A DNA stretch of 64,000 nt from VXNE01 sp965116625. GTDB lineage: Bacteria; Pseudomonadota; Gammaproteobacteria; Pseudomonadales; Azotimanducaceae. This document shows positions 20,801-26,786 of this stretch, one piece after another. The notes below the pieces were generated by a model that saw nothing but the letters and a program-made list of their open reading frames with translations, was not told the origin of the DNA and searched no databases. The translations under genes and the position numbers were made by a program. The DNA lies in the NCBI GenBank assembly GCA_965116625.1, contig OZ220717.1, forward strand, positions 1,674,001 to 1,738,000. Direction: 5' to 3'. Each line of letters begins with the position of its first letter. Within the stretch, counting starts at the first letter, position 1.

Positions 20801-21956
20801 GCTCGCGACCCTGGCCTACGACCCGTTCGGGGCGCGGCGCAAGCCGGACTGGACGCGATCCCTCAACTCAGGCGAGATCGAGTCGCTGGCCGACGACCTG
20901 AAGCTCAAGGTCAGCCGCGGCTACTCGGACCACGAGCATCTCGACCGCGCCGGGTTCATCCACATGAACGGGCGCGTATACGACCCCCGCACCGGGCGGT
21001 TCCTTAGCCCCGACCCGATCGTAGAGGACCCGGCGTTCAGCCAGAGCTGGCACAGCTACAGCTACGTCGCCAACAGCCCGCTGAGCCTGGTCGACCCGAC
21101 GGGGCTGGCGTTCGCGCCGTGCCCGATGTCGCGACCCGTCAACATGGGCGGGTACTGCGCGCCGGCCGACTCGTTGGGCGGGTTCGGCGGGAAGATCCAG
21201 ACGATCATCTCGAACATCCATCGGGTTCGCTTTGAGATCTTCGTTTACGACACGCTCGTGTTCGGCAGCACCGGCGACATACCCGGCGAGCGGGAATACG
21301 TGTTCGACGTGATTTCCGTGATCAGGGTCTTCGTCTCGGTGGAAAGCGAGACCGTCGAGCACGATGTGCCCGTCGACGACAAGAGCGAAACCGATGAGCC
21401 GATGGACGCGCTACCGTCGTCGGCCGCAACGGGTGGACAGATCGCGACGACCATCATCGCTTCGGAGGGCATAGGTGCCGACGCGGCGCGTAAATCCTAC
21501 AAGAGACACGTTGAAGCGCTGGATCCGAACGACTCAATAGGACGGAAAGCAGCAAAGGAAGAAGCACGAAGGCGCACGCCACCATTGACGCGGGCGGTTC
21601 TGGAGACGGCCCGACCCGATACTGGTCCAAGACCTGGATCGGTGGGCCACGCTGACAGGACGAATCCGGGTGCAGACAAAGGCGCGAAAGTCCTGGGACA
21701 TGTCGGGAGAGCGAGCGCTGTCGGGAGCGTGGTTTTGGGCGGCGTTCGAATCTACAATGCCCCAGACAAAGCGCGAGAGTCTGTAATCGTTCTCAGTGAA
21801 GCCGGGGGTGCCGTCTCCGGGGCTTGGGTGGGCGGTCTGGCTGGTTGTGCGGTTGCTCCTGGGCCTGGATGCGCAGTGGGCGCTATTGTGGGAGGCGTTG
21901 TGGGTGGTATCGGTGCGGGCGAGGCAGCTGAGCGCATCTACGACAGCAGCCAATGA
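11856..21956 (+). CDS. Giant secreted SpvB/Rhs polymorphic toxin with Ig/Fn3-like repeat N-terminus
   Basis: The product is 3366 aa. A TTG start with GGAG seven bases upstream gives a full signal peptide (RIARFARLALTVASMAFATASWA, cleavage near residue 32). Order of parts: a Cys-paired Fn3-like domain (34-114); six Ig-like repeats (about 115-589); an Fn3-like unit; a Big_9/cadherin-like domain (VLDNDTDADGDD); a second Cys-paired domain; six Fn3-like repeats (862-1383); a second Big_9 domain; a third Cys-paired domain; an SpvB domain from about 1584 (GALVVPGNLPYSAGV); YD repeats; and the Rhs core ending SLVDPTG near 3085. The tip shares a linker with the orphan copy up to DEPMD (near 3186) and then diverges. 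It ends in a glycine-rich segment (GGAVSGAWVGGLAG, GAIVGGVVGGIGAG) resembling glycine-zipper or pore-forming sequences. The Rhs shell is thought to encapsulate and deliver the tip. The overlapping downstream gene is the presumed immunity gene. Confidence 0.88.
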   Translation: MAVKPNRTSRIARFARLALTVASMAFATASWASITSSENPSTDGSYTISWSAVPNAHSYQLYEDGTLVYDFTGTSWSASGKAAGDYEYTVGYCEYIFDEEMCFGSGFTALTVTVSPPSPTVSASFDESSIALGESVELTWSSSNASSCSGSPAIGSTSTSGTKTYTPSSAGTFSVKVTCKGAGGSASDTASVTVHAPPTVTASFGDSSITLGDDVELTWSSTNASACSGSPSIDSTATSGTETYTPTSAGSFKVTVTCTGAGGSAEATATVTVYRPPTVTAEFDESSITLGDDVELSWESTDATACSGSPAIGSTATSGTKDYTPTSADTFSVTVTCTGAGGSAEATATVTVYRPPTVTAEFDESSITLGDDVELSWESTDATACSGSPAIGSTATSGTKDYTPTSAGTFSVTVTCTGAGGSASDTASVTVYKPVEVDAEFGASSITLGNSVRLSWSSTNASACSGSPAIGSTATSGTKDYTPTSAGTFSVTVTCTGAGGSASDTARVTVYEPPDVDADFGQSSITLGESVELSWSSNHATRCSGSPAIGSTSTSGTKDYTPTSAGTFSVTVTCTGPGGSDSDRDSVTVKPSAPTLTVPSASSDGRYTVSWTSVSGTTVYKLQEKSGNGRFKDVYSGSSTSTSITGKTDGTYSYQARACAGAGNCGDWSSTESVEVSINHAPVAVDDTARTPFRTAVVVSVLDNDTDADGDDLTVMAVTTPDDGAVTITTDDDGDDTQVTYTPQSGHPGTDTFDYTVSDGTASDTGTVTMTVDLVMVTPNPSTTGSYTLAWDGSPLLADRYRVLESFAGGTPSSSYHQGTSVYYSGKASGNYYYLVERCETPLGELEECVDLGRATARVVLAPTLTVPAMDPDGDYTATWTSVTGATSYELEEQPPGGSFGNIYDGDGTTHDITDNTPGIYMYRARACVGEGDCGGWSSTETTKVVPGVPTLTVPATDPDGDYATTWTSVTGATSYELEEQPLGGSFDNIYDEDGTTHDITDSPPGIYMYRVRACAGEGNCGDWSPTGTTKVPPGVPTLTVPSTDADGDYAASWTSVVGATSYELEDQPLGGSFDNIYDEDGTTHDITDSPPGIYMYRVRACAGEGNCGDWSPTGTTKVPPGVPTLTVPSVDRDGSYSAMWTSPSGATSYRFQEKSGSDAWSKSETLTATLKSYTTNTPAIYKYRVQACAGEGNCGGWSSIEMTKVPPGAPTLTVPPTDADGSYDATWTSPSGATGYKLREKVGSGAWSEPESLTATSKSYTTNTPEIYWYRVQACAGEGNCGGWSSTGTTKVPPGAPMLTVPPTDADGDYAVTWTQPSGATSYELEEKPAGGTFKNIYGGESVSTNITDRANGTYTYRAKACAGRGNCGDWSATGSVSVARTSQPPVTPNTAPVAVDDAAETPFETAVVIAVLDNDTDADGDDLTVLTVTAPADGTATVTGDANGNNTLVTYTPRFNNPGTDVFEYTVSDGTATDTGSVGVRVNRVTVTPNPSTTGIYTLSWSRTRADKYKVFESTDGGTTYTLPREYLTNRVQYTGKASGDYSYMVHHCEVPLEDPGGETCSLLGSADVTVLLPPEPTIETGALVVPGNLPYSAGVTKGGDAYVTVPIEPAPGVNGLVPRLAINYGGGRERQRDTESLPGDTLGYGWHLSGFSSVRRCAKNQPGDAAVRMTNADGLCLDGEPLVLKSGTHFAENAEYRTLRESYRKIVLKGVGFNTWFEITGPDGTVSEYGRTADSRLRNVEYVEVDGISSPVFTAPFLWSVNKQTDAFGNKMVYAYHEDELAGVRYPQEIRYGDDGDARLLFEYVARSDLAAVTLASVSQETRVLLHTVRAVLDAHSVRTYRMKSETASGRRQLDKIQLCGFAEDSGTSYKCLRPLDIDWEAPPISLPVDKVLLAKIKDPLGRETAFDYGTLTTDATHDFLFTERPFGNAATPANAAEVTTDTGTAIRAVVTAVRRSNGIGGEHTTSYAYQGKGYDSTRNWGFLGFPATRVTDGASGIVTYYQYRLDFPYYAELAAVRQYDGVYDAVSGSADTFDEKLLFRQELAYARESLSHGSVLPYVEKTVEFHYEGGKQIGLTQTESSLTLTGGFPTQLTRTTRTAHGETHSGGGTPWGALPTYTLSEEQRKATTTTKFTNRTSGGKWLIGFANEIRRSDFAGGSSTATRERRTTFTHHSSSNRVDTMERFPADSSTTPPTPADTEHYLKTVYAYDTSGNHFSTMVSGANVVSRTSRALFDADEARYPRALRNALGQEHSLVHDRRFGLVKRATDPNNRTTILAYDPFGREKSRTTPDNVTIATSHEWCGTGANKVTCATVGTIEPVARVRTSSPIHPTETRYLDKLGRVIRTELESFDGTTERREDIVYDARGRENRVSQPYHTGDTAYYTDYTYDIRDRVTRVERPDGGDTAIVYAVNPDQTEPDRDHQVRVTVTEKVYESTELASTHIKRSLYNVLGELIETTDGAGSAASAKDHVVTTYGYDGSGLLKTATVTGDTTANTDGTTSTVTNTTTFEYDLAGARDSVASPNFGTVTFEHTGLGQLMKQTDSEGETSYVYDKLGRLTTKKDPDGFARWSYDPANAVGALGSRCYHASDCADLPQPDFRETLTYRTDARLETSTVDIRAGGHVKDYAYSYTYDTSGRPATVTYPSGLIVRTDYNARGYRSGLTDVTDSENPVALETFDAMNAYGQISRQTFGNGAETARAFDAASGRLRGIDTTRGAAKIQDSTYAWRTNGILSSRLDESGATAKGETFAYDALDRLKSATTQLGDQSATMNPAERTLSYAYDKLGNLRGRTSSVSADNGLSGTSFGDGTAAPGPNALTAATIGGDAYALRHDTGGKVYRYDDTAGGDDTLIGWNGRSLPETIDVASDAGPVSGEAFAYGPDGQRYHRKSVWKDGDATRTEHTFYAGAFEERLLDGHARFASVQKTRVGASIVEVRTLSHPDPANNNRQTAASSLEYLHRDHLGSVEAVTDASGARLATLAYDPFGARRKPDWTRSLNSGEIESLADDLKLKVSRGYSDHEHLDRAGFIHMNGRVYDPRTGRFLSPDPIVEDPAFSQSWHSYSYVANSPLSLVDPTGLAFAPCPMSRPVNMGGYCAPADSLGGFGGKIQTIISNIHRVRFEIFVYDTLVFGSTGDIPGEREYVFDVISVIRVFVSVESETVEHDVPVDDKSETDEPMDALPSSAATGGQIATTIIASEGIGADAARKSYKRHVEALDPNDSIGRKAAKEEARRRTPPLTRAVLETARPDTGPRPGSVGHADRTNPGADKGAKVLGHVGRASAVGSVVLGGVRIYNAPDKARESVIVLSEAGGAVSGAWVGGLAGCAVAPGPGCAVGAIVGGVVGGIGAGEAAERIYDSSQ
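12198..13622 (+). repeat. Six tandem in-frame Ig-like repeats, 237-nt period
   Basis: Units start near 12198, 12438, 12678, 12915, 13152 and 13389, each about 78-80 codons. Each has SSITLG, a LSW/LTW strand, a CSGSPAIGSTATSGTK segment and VTCTGAGGS. Units 3 and 4 are almost identical at the DNA level (from 12678 and 12915), a sign of recent duplication or gene conversion. Confidence 0.92.
14439..16004 (+). repeat. Six tandem in-frame Fn3-like repeats, exact 261-nt period
   Basis: Units start at 14439, 14700, 14961, 15222, 15483 and 15744, each exactly 261 bases (87 codons). They carry PTLTVP, a WTSxxGATSY strand, YRVxACAGEGNCG and GWSS, with two conserved Cys. The exact period implies strong constraint against indels or recent homogenisation. 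Confidence 0.92.
18863..21110 (+). repeat. Rhs 3' homology block, copy 1 (in the full-length gene)
   Basis: This stretch, from TATCTCGACAAGCTGGGGCG to the DPTG codons, is very similar at the DNA level to 22386-24502. It is the substrate for recombination between the main gene and the orphan tip cassette. The match weakens in the tip and ends after the DEPxD linker (21413). Confidence 0.9.
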
Positions 21957-22273
21957 CTCGACGAAGAAAGGTCATTTCCCCTAGAAGGATCGAGGTTCGG
22001 GACGACCATCTCCTTGTGAGAGGCATCTTTAGGTCTTGGAAAGTGCTTCTCGACGATATGCGGATGATTCGTGTCTCTCGCCTGAAATGGAATCTATTCG
22101 ACGCTTGCGGGGCTCTTGTCTATGCGGAAATTACCTTCTTCTTTCGTGTCGAAGAGTTCCCGGAAGTCACGGACAAGCTCGGCTTCGACAACCTGTTTGG
22201 CAGTGATTGGTACGATCGCGTCGAAAAGGGCAAAGAGCTTCTGGAGGCTAGATTATCAACGAAGGACACATGA
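21953..22273 (+). CDS. Putative immunity protein for the Rhs tip
   Basis: The 106-aa product overlaps the toxin stop by four bases (ATGA), the classic toxin-immunity arrangement. It is small and without a signal peptide, begins with a basic MTRRRKVISPRR, and has hydrophobic strands (LLVRGIF, ALVYAEITFFFRV). It has no recognised family. Position, coupling and lower GC than the Rhs core support an immunity role. If the toxin is a membrane-active tip, the immunity protein would be expected to act at the membrane, yet no transmembrane helix is evident; this point is open. Confidence 0.65.
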   Translation: MTRRRKVISPRRIEVRDDHLLVRGIFRSWKVLLDDMRMIRVSRLKWNLFDACGALVYAEITFFFRVEEFPEVTDKLGFDNLFGSDWYDRVEKGKELLEARLSTKDT

Positions 22274-22385
22274 CGCTGACCCTGTTGCATGTTGGCCCCA
22301 GATCAACACGTCAACACGACTGACCTGAGCGGCGTGACCAGCGCCGTAACGGACCACGACGTTTAACTCCGACCTGGCGGGCGTA

Positions 22386-24502
22386 CGAGACGCGCTATCT
22401 CGACAAGCTGGGGCGTGTGATCCGCACGGAAGTGAAGTCCTTCGACGGCACCACCGAGCGCCGCGAGGACATCGTCTACGACGCCCGGGGTCGCGTGGAC
22501 CGGGTCAGCCAGCCCTACCACACGGGCGACACCGCGTACTACACCGACTACACCTACGACATTCGCGACCGCGTCAGGCGCGTCCAGCGGCCCGACGGCG
22601 GCGACACGACAATTGTCTACGCCGCAAATCCGGACCGGACCGAACCGGACCGGGATCACCAGTTCCAGGTGACGGTGACCGAAAAGGTCTACAAGGGCTC
22701 GACGCTCGACGCCACGCACATCAAGCGCAGCCTCTACAACGTCCTCGGCGAGCTGATCGAGACCACCGACGGCGCGGGGTCGGCCGCGTCGGCGAAGGAC
22801 CATGTGGTCACGACCTACGCCTACGACGGCTCGGGGCTGCTGAAGACGGCGACCGTCACCGGCGACACCACCGCCAACACGGACGGCACCACCAGCACGG
22901 TCACGAACACCACGACGTTCGAATACGACCTGGCGGGCGCCCGCGACAGCGTCGCCAGCCCGAACTTCGGCACGGTGACGTTCGAGCACACGGGGCTGGG
23001 GCAACTGATGAAGCAGACGGACTCGGAGGGCGAGACCAGCTACGTCTACGACAAGCTTGGCCGGCTGACCACCAAGAAGGACCCCGACGGGTTTGCACGG
23101 TGGAGCTACGATCCGGCGAACGCCGTCGGCGCGCTGGGCTCGCGCTGCTACCACGCGAGCGACTGCGCGGATCTGCCGCAGCCGGACTTCAGGGAAACGT
23201 TGACGTACAGGACCGACGCGCGGCTGGAGACGTCCACCGTCGACATCCGCGCCGGCGGCCATGTCAAGGACTACGCGCACAGCTACACCTACGACACCAG
23301 CGGCCGCCCGGCGACTGTCACATACCCTTCGGGTCTGATCGTGCGGACGGACTACAACGCCCGGGGCTACCGCTCGGGCCTGACGGACGTGACGGACACC
23401 GAGAACGAAAGGGCTCTCGAGACCTTCAACGCGATGAACGCGTACAGCCAGGTCAGCCGGCAGACGTTCGGCAATGGACGAGAGCGGGGCGACGGCGAAG
23501 GGGGAGACGTTCGCCTACGACGCGCTCGACCGCCTGAAGTCGGCCACGACGCAACTGGGCGACCAGTCCGGAGCATGAACCCGCCCGAGCGCACGCTCTC
23601 CTACGCCTACGACAAGCTGGGCAACCTGAGAGGACGCACGAGCACGGTCACCGTCGATGGTGGACTGAGAGGCACGAGCTTCGGCGGGGGAACCGCGCCC
23701 CCGGGTCCAAACGCGCTGACGGGCGCGACGATAGGCGGCGACGCCTACGCCCTCCGCCACGACACCGGCGGCAAGGTGTACCGCTACGACGACACGGCCG
23801 GCGGCGACGACACGCTGATCGGCTGGAACGGGCGGAGCCTGCCCGAGACCATCGACGTCGCCAGCGACGCGGGCCCGGTATCGAGCGAGGCGTTCGCCTA
23901 CGGCCCGGACGGGCGGCGCTACCACCGCAAGTCCGTCTGGAAGGACGGCAACGCGACGAGAACCGAGCACACGTTCTACGCCGGCGCGTTCGAGGACCGG
24001 CTGCTGGACAGGCACGCCGACTACGCGTCGGTGCAGAAGACCCGCGTCGGCAGCGGCATCGTGCAGGTGCGCACGCTGTCGCACCCGGACTCCTCGAACG
24101 ACAACGAGCAGACCGCGGTCTCGAGCCTGGAGTACCTTCACCGCGACCATCTGGGCTCGGTCGAGGCGGTCACGGACGCGACCGGCGCCAGACTCGCGAC
24201 CCTGGCCTACGACCCGTTCGGGGCGCGGCGCACGGCGGACTGGACGCGATCCCTCAACTCAGGCGAGATCGAGTCGCTGGCCGACGACCTGAAGCTCAAG
24301 GTCAGCCGCGGCTACTCGGACCACGAGCACCTCGACCGCGCCGGGTTCATCCACATGAACGGGCGCGTATACGACCCCCGCACCGGGCGGTTCCTTAGCC
24401 CCGACCCGATCGTAGAGGACCCGGCGTTCAGCCAGAGCTGGCACAGCTACAGCTACATCGCCAACAGCCCGCTTAGCCTCGTGGACCCGACGGGCCTGTC
24501 GT
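22386..24502 (+). repeat. Rhs 3' homology block, copy 2 (orphan cassette)
   Basis: Duplicate of 18863-21110. Relative to copy 1 it lacks 131 bases (copy 1 positions 19955-20085; junction at 23477/23478) and one more base near 23571. Point differences are scattered over the rest, so the duplication is not brand new, but blocks such as 22920-23270 are nearly identical. Confidence 0.9.
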
Positions 24503-25317
24503 TCGCGCAGTGCCCGATACCCACGCTTGGCTTCTCATGCAATCCGATGGGCTCGCCGGGCACCGGGTTCGGAGGATTCATCGAGACCGTCTTCTCGTTC
24601 ATCCACCGCTACAGGTTCGACTTCTTCCACTACCGGGCGCCGTCGCTGAGCTTCGCGTTGAGCGATGAAGGTATCGACGTCGCCCTGGATGTGGATTCCG
24701 GGATCGGGATCGTCGCAACCGTGGTCAGCGAGATCGTCGGTCGCCAAGTGCCGGTCGACGATAAGAACGAAGCTGACGAGCCTTTGGATGACCAAGGCGT
24801 CGAGCAAGGTTGGTTCAGCCGATTCTTCCACGGACTTTTCAACGACCAATTCCAGTACGAAAGGATGCGGGCAGTTTGCGTGGCTGCTCACGGCCCGGAG
24901 GAATGCAATGAGGACACTTGGCGCGACCTCATGCCGGCGTTCGAAGCCTTGCCCGAGACTCTCGGCGCCGGTGCCGCTGGCCAAGTCGCTGGCAAGGTGG
25001 CGAAGGCGTCGACCAGAGTGGGAACACGAGTTGCGGATGACGCGATATCTGAGCCCAATCGAATATACTCAGCTCGTGTTTTGGGACGACGGGCGGGAGA
25101 TACGGGTCCGAATCACAGCTTTCCGGAGACTTTCGATCATCAGATCTTCAGGCACGGGACAAGGCACGTTCGGAGCGATGACTACATTCAATATGAGTTG
25201 CGCGGTGTCCTTAACGGTCGCGTAGGTACTTATGAGATCGGTGTGCGTCCTTCAGCAACTGGTCGCACCGAAGTCATTGTCCACCGGTTCTTCAGGCCTG
25301 ACCGGAAACGAAAATGA
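22417..25317 (+). CDS. Orphan Rhs C-terminal cassette with an alternative toxin tip
   Basis: The frame is open from 22324 to 25317, but the first plausible start is GTG 22417 inside the YD-repeat region. There is no signal peptide and no evident ribosome-binding site, so it is probably silent until recombined into the main gene. It repeats the Rhs core (VYDPRTGRFLSPDPIVEDP to SLVDPTG) and the linker to DEPLD. The tip (about residues 792-966) is unrelated to the first. Its end has NHSFPETFDHQIFRHGTRHV, YELRGVLNGRVGTYEIGV and EVIVHRFFRP, a short basic module that looks like a nuclease-type toxin; the exact family is not certain. A deletion shifts the frame between 23478 and about 23571, replacing about 30 residues before the frame is restored. 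Confidence 0.75.
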   Translation: MIRTEVKSFDGTTERREDIVYDARGRVDRVSQPYHTGDTAYYTDYTYDIRDRVRRVQRPDGGDTTIVYAANPDRTEPDRDHQFQVTVTEKVYKGSTLDATHIKRSLYNVLGELIETTDGAGSAASAKDHVVTTYAYDGSGLLKTATVTGDTTANTDGTTSTVTNTTTFEYDLAGARDSVASPNFGTVTFEHTGLGQLMKQTDSEGETSYVYDKLGRLTTKKDPDGFARWSYDPANAVGALGSRCYHASDCADLPQPDFRETLTYRTDARLETSTVDIRAGGHVKDYAHSYTYDTSGRPATVTYPSGLIVRTDYNARGYRSGLTDVTDTENERALETFNAMNAYSQVSRQTFGNGRERGDGEGGDVRLRRARPPEVGHDATGRPVRSMNPPERTLSYAYDKLGNLRGRTSTVTVDGGLRGTSFGGGTAPPGPNALTGATIGGDAYALRHDTGGKVYRYDDTAGGDDTLIGWNGRSLPETIDVASDAGPVSSEAFAYGPDGRRYHRKSVWKDGNATRTEHTFYAGAFEDRLLDRHADYASVQKTRVGSGIVQVRTLSHPDSSNDNEQTAVSSLEYLHRDHLGSVEAVTDATGARLATLAYDPFGARRTADWTRSLNSGEIESLADDLKLKVSRGYSDHEHLDRAGFIHMNGRVYDPRTGRFLSPDPIVEDPAFSQSWHSYSYIANSPLSLVDPTGLSFAQCPIPTLGFSCNPMGSPGTGFGGFIETVFSFIHRYRFDFFHYRAPSLSFALSDEGIDVALDVDSGIGIVATVVSEIVGRQVPVDDKNEADEPLDDQGVEQGWFSRFFHGLFNDQFQYERMRAVCVAAHGPEECNEDTWRDLMPAFEALPETLGAGAAGQVAGKVAKASTRVGTRVADDAISEPNRIYSARVLGRRAGDTGPNHSFPETFDHQIFRHGTRHVRSDDYIQYELRGVLNGRVGTYEIGVRPSATGRTEVIVHRFFRPDRKRK

Positions 25318-25883
25318 AGACAAGAGTATTCGATTTATTCCACCACGAGTTCTTATTCTCAACAGTTGAAGAACTGCCCTCCGGTGGGTTGGTACATTAC
25401 TTTCCCGAAGGATCTACGGATGGAGGTCGGGATGGTGTTCTCGTAGACATTGTCGGTGCAAGTGGTGAATGGACGGGTATATTTGCCTTTGGTGATTGTC
25501 CGTCTGGCATCACTGGAGTTTACTCTTGTCCGGACAGAACTCGTTTGCTGATCGTGTCACGTGGCCAAGGGTTCTATCTCTCGCCGGATCGAGTGAAAAG
25601 TGAACTCGTGCCGTTGGATCCCGTGCTCGATGTATGTGCTGCGATGGATGCCGGCTTGTTGATCATGCACGACTTCACGCACTTTGTTGCGTATGGAGAT
25701 GTTGGCATTGCATGGGAGACGCCAGATTTGTCTTGGGACGGTATCTCGTCTGTTGAGTTGCATGGTGATGTTCTCCGGGGTAAAGGCTGGGATGCGCCGA
25801 CAGGAAAGGACGTCGACTTCGAGATCGAGCTAGCAACAGGGTCTTTCCGCGGTGGTTCTAGCCCCGAGCTACTACGGAAGTAG
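25314..25883 (+). CDS. Putative immunity protein for the orphan Rhs tip
   Basis: This 189-aa protein overlaps the orphan cassette stop by four bases (ATGA). It is soluble, acidic and without a signal peptide, and looks beta-rich (for example GVYSCPDRTRLLIVSRGQGFYLS). Its base composition is clearly lower in GC than the Rhs core, as is common for tip-immunity modules that move between genomes. No family was recognised; the call rests on position and coupling. Confidence 0.65.
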   Translation: MKTRVFDLFHHEFLFSTVEELPSGGLVHYFPEGSTDGGRDGVLVDIVGASGEWTGIFAFGDCPSGITGVYSCPDRTRLLIVSRGQGFYLSPDRVKSELVPLDPVLDVCAAMDAGLLIMHDFTHFVAYGDVGIAWETPDLSWDGISSVELHGDVLRGKGWDAPTGKDVDFEIELATGSFRGGSSPELLRK

Positions 25884-26086
25884 GGCGTCGAGCTTGCCTT
25901 TCCGGAAGACACTTGACGTGAAGTACGGGAGTGGCCTCCGGGACGATGACATCATTCTTTCAAATCCTGTGAAGAATCTTGACGACGCATCCGGTTCCTT
26001 TCGGCGAGAGCTTGACTGTCTAATTGAACCGGGCTCCGGCTAGGTGATGATGGGACGAGAGCGATCCGGTAGCAGTAGTTGAACCA
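25884..26086. other. AT-richer gap between immunity genes
   Basis: A 63-codon frame (25852-26043) reads through with RDDDIILSNPVKNLDDASGSFRRELDCL but has no supported start and no known relative. It may be debris of a tip or immunity gene. The base composition resembles the flanking immunity genes rather than the chromosome. Confidence 0.4.
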
Positions 26087-26455
26087 ATGAAATCAGAAGA
26101 CGTCGTTGACCGCTTGATTCGTCTGCCTTATGAGTTCAACAGGCTAGGAAACGTCTCCATTCGCGTGCTGTTGAGGAGAACAGGCTATCTAGATTGCCCA
26201 AACAACGTTTCTATCGAGGACGTTAGGGAAGCCCTTGCTGGGCAACCAGAAAGAATCGACGATTGGGCTCAATACTCCGAGGACAAGAGATCGACTTCCG
26301 GCTGGTGTTTTCGACCAGAACGCGAAGGGACTCATACCGTGGAGTTTGTTCCGGACGCCGGGAGCAGATGTCGGCGAACTACTTTTCACGATCGGGCGAC
26401 CGCGTGTGCCACGTTTATCAAACGAGAGGTCGACAACGTTGGAGGTGTTCGATGA
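26087..26455 (+). CDS. Orphan immunity-like protein
   Basis: The 122-aa product has the pattern RLPYEFNRLGNVSIRVLLRRTGY, then AQYSEDKRSTSGW and CATFIKREV. This layout is familiar from small proteins found next to Rhs/CDI toxin tips, and I infer it is an orphan immunity protein. No toxin is encoded next to it; the segment just downstream is a decayed Rhs end. An orphan immunity gene would protect the cell from kin toxins it no longer makes. Low GC matches the other immunity genes. Confidence 0.55.
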   Translation: MKSEDVVDRLIRLPYEFNRLGNVSIRVLLRRTGYLDCPNNVSIEDVREALAGQPERIDDWAQYSEDKRSTSGWCFRPEREGTHTVEFVPDAGSRCRRTTFHDRATACATFIKREVDNVGGVR

Positions 26456-26476
26456 GTCTAGCGGGGCATTGCAGGT

Positions 26477-26719
26477 GTGCGGGAAGTCTCTGGGAGCCTT
26501 GACGTGACGGCGGTGGCCAACTGGGACGTGCGGCCATCAGGGGGCCTGCTAGGCAGTCCTGAGACCTTTGCAGCTACGTCGGAAACCAACCCACTGAGCT
26601 CCGTCGATCCGACGGGGTTCGTTCAGTTGCGGTCGATATGCCCGCTAGACAGCTCGGCATACTGTATGGCCAGCGCCGCGCTGGATGTGAATTCTGCGAG
26701 GGGTATTCGCATGGGATGA
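26477..26719 (+). pseudogene. Decayed Rhs C-terminal fragment (third tip remnant)
   Basis: An 80-codon frame includes SETNPLSSVDPTGFVQLRSICPLDSS, which matches the end of the Rhs core in the two intact copies (NSPLSLVDPTG followed by a Cys-Pro segment). The upstream core and the rest of the tip are missing. It implies that at least one further tip cassette once stood here. Confidence 0.6.
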
Positions 26720-26786
26720 AGCACTCTTGCGAAGGCTCATGCGAGTTGTTCCTACGGCTGAACGAGTCGCCCCCGGGCAATCAGCC

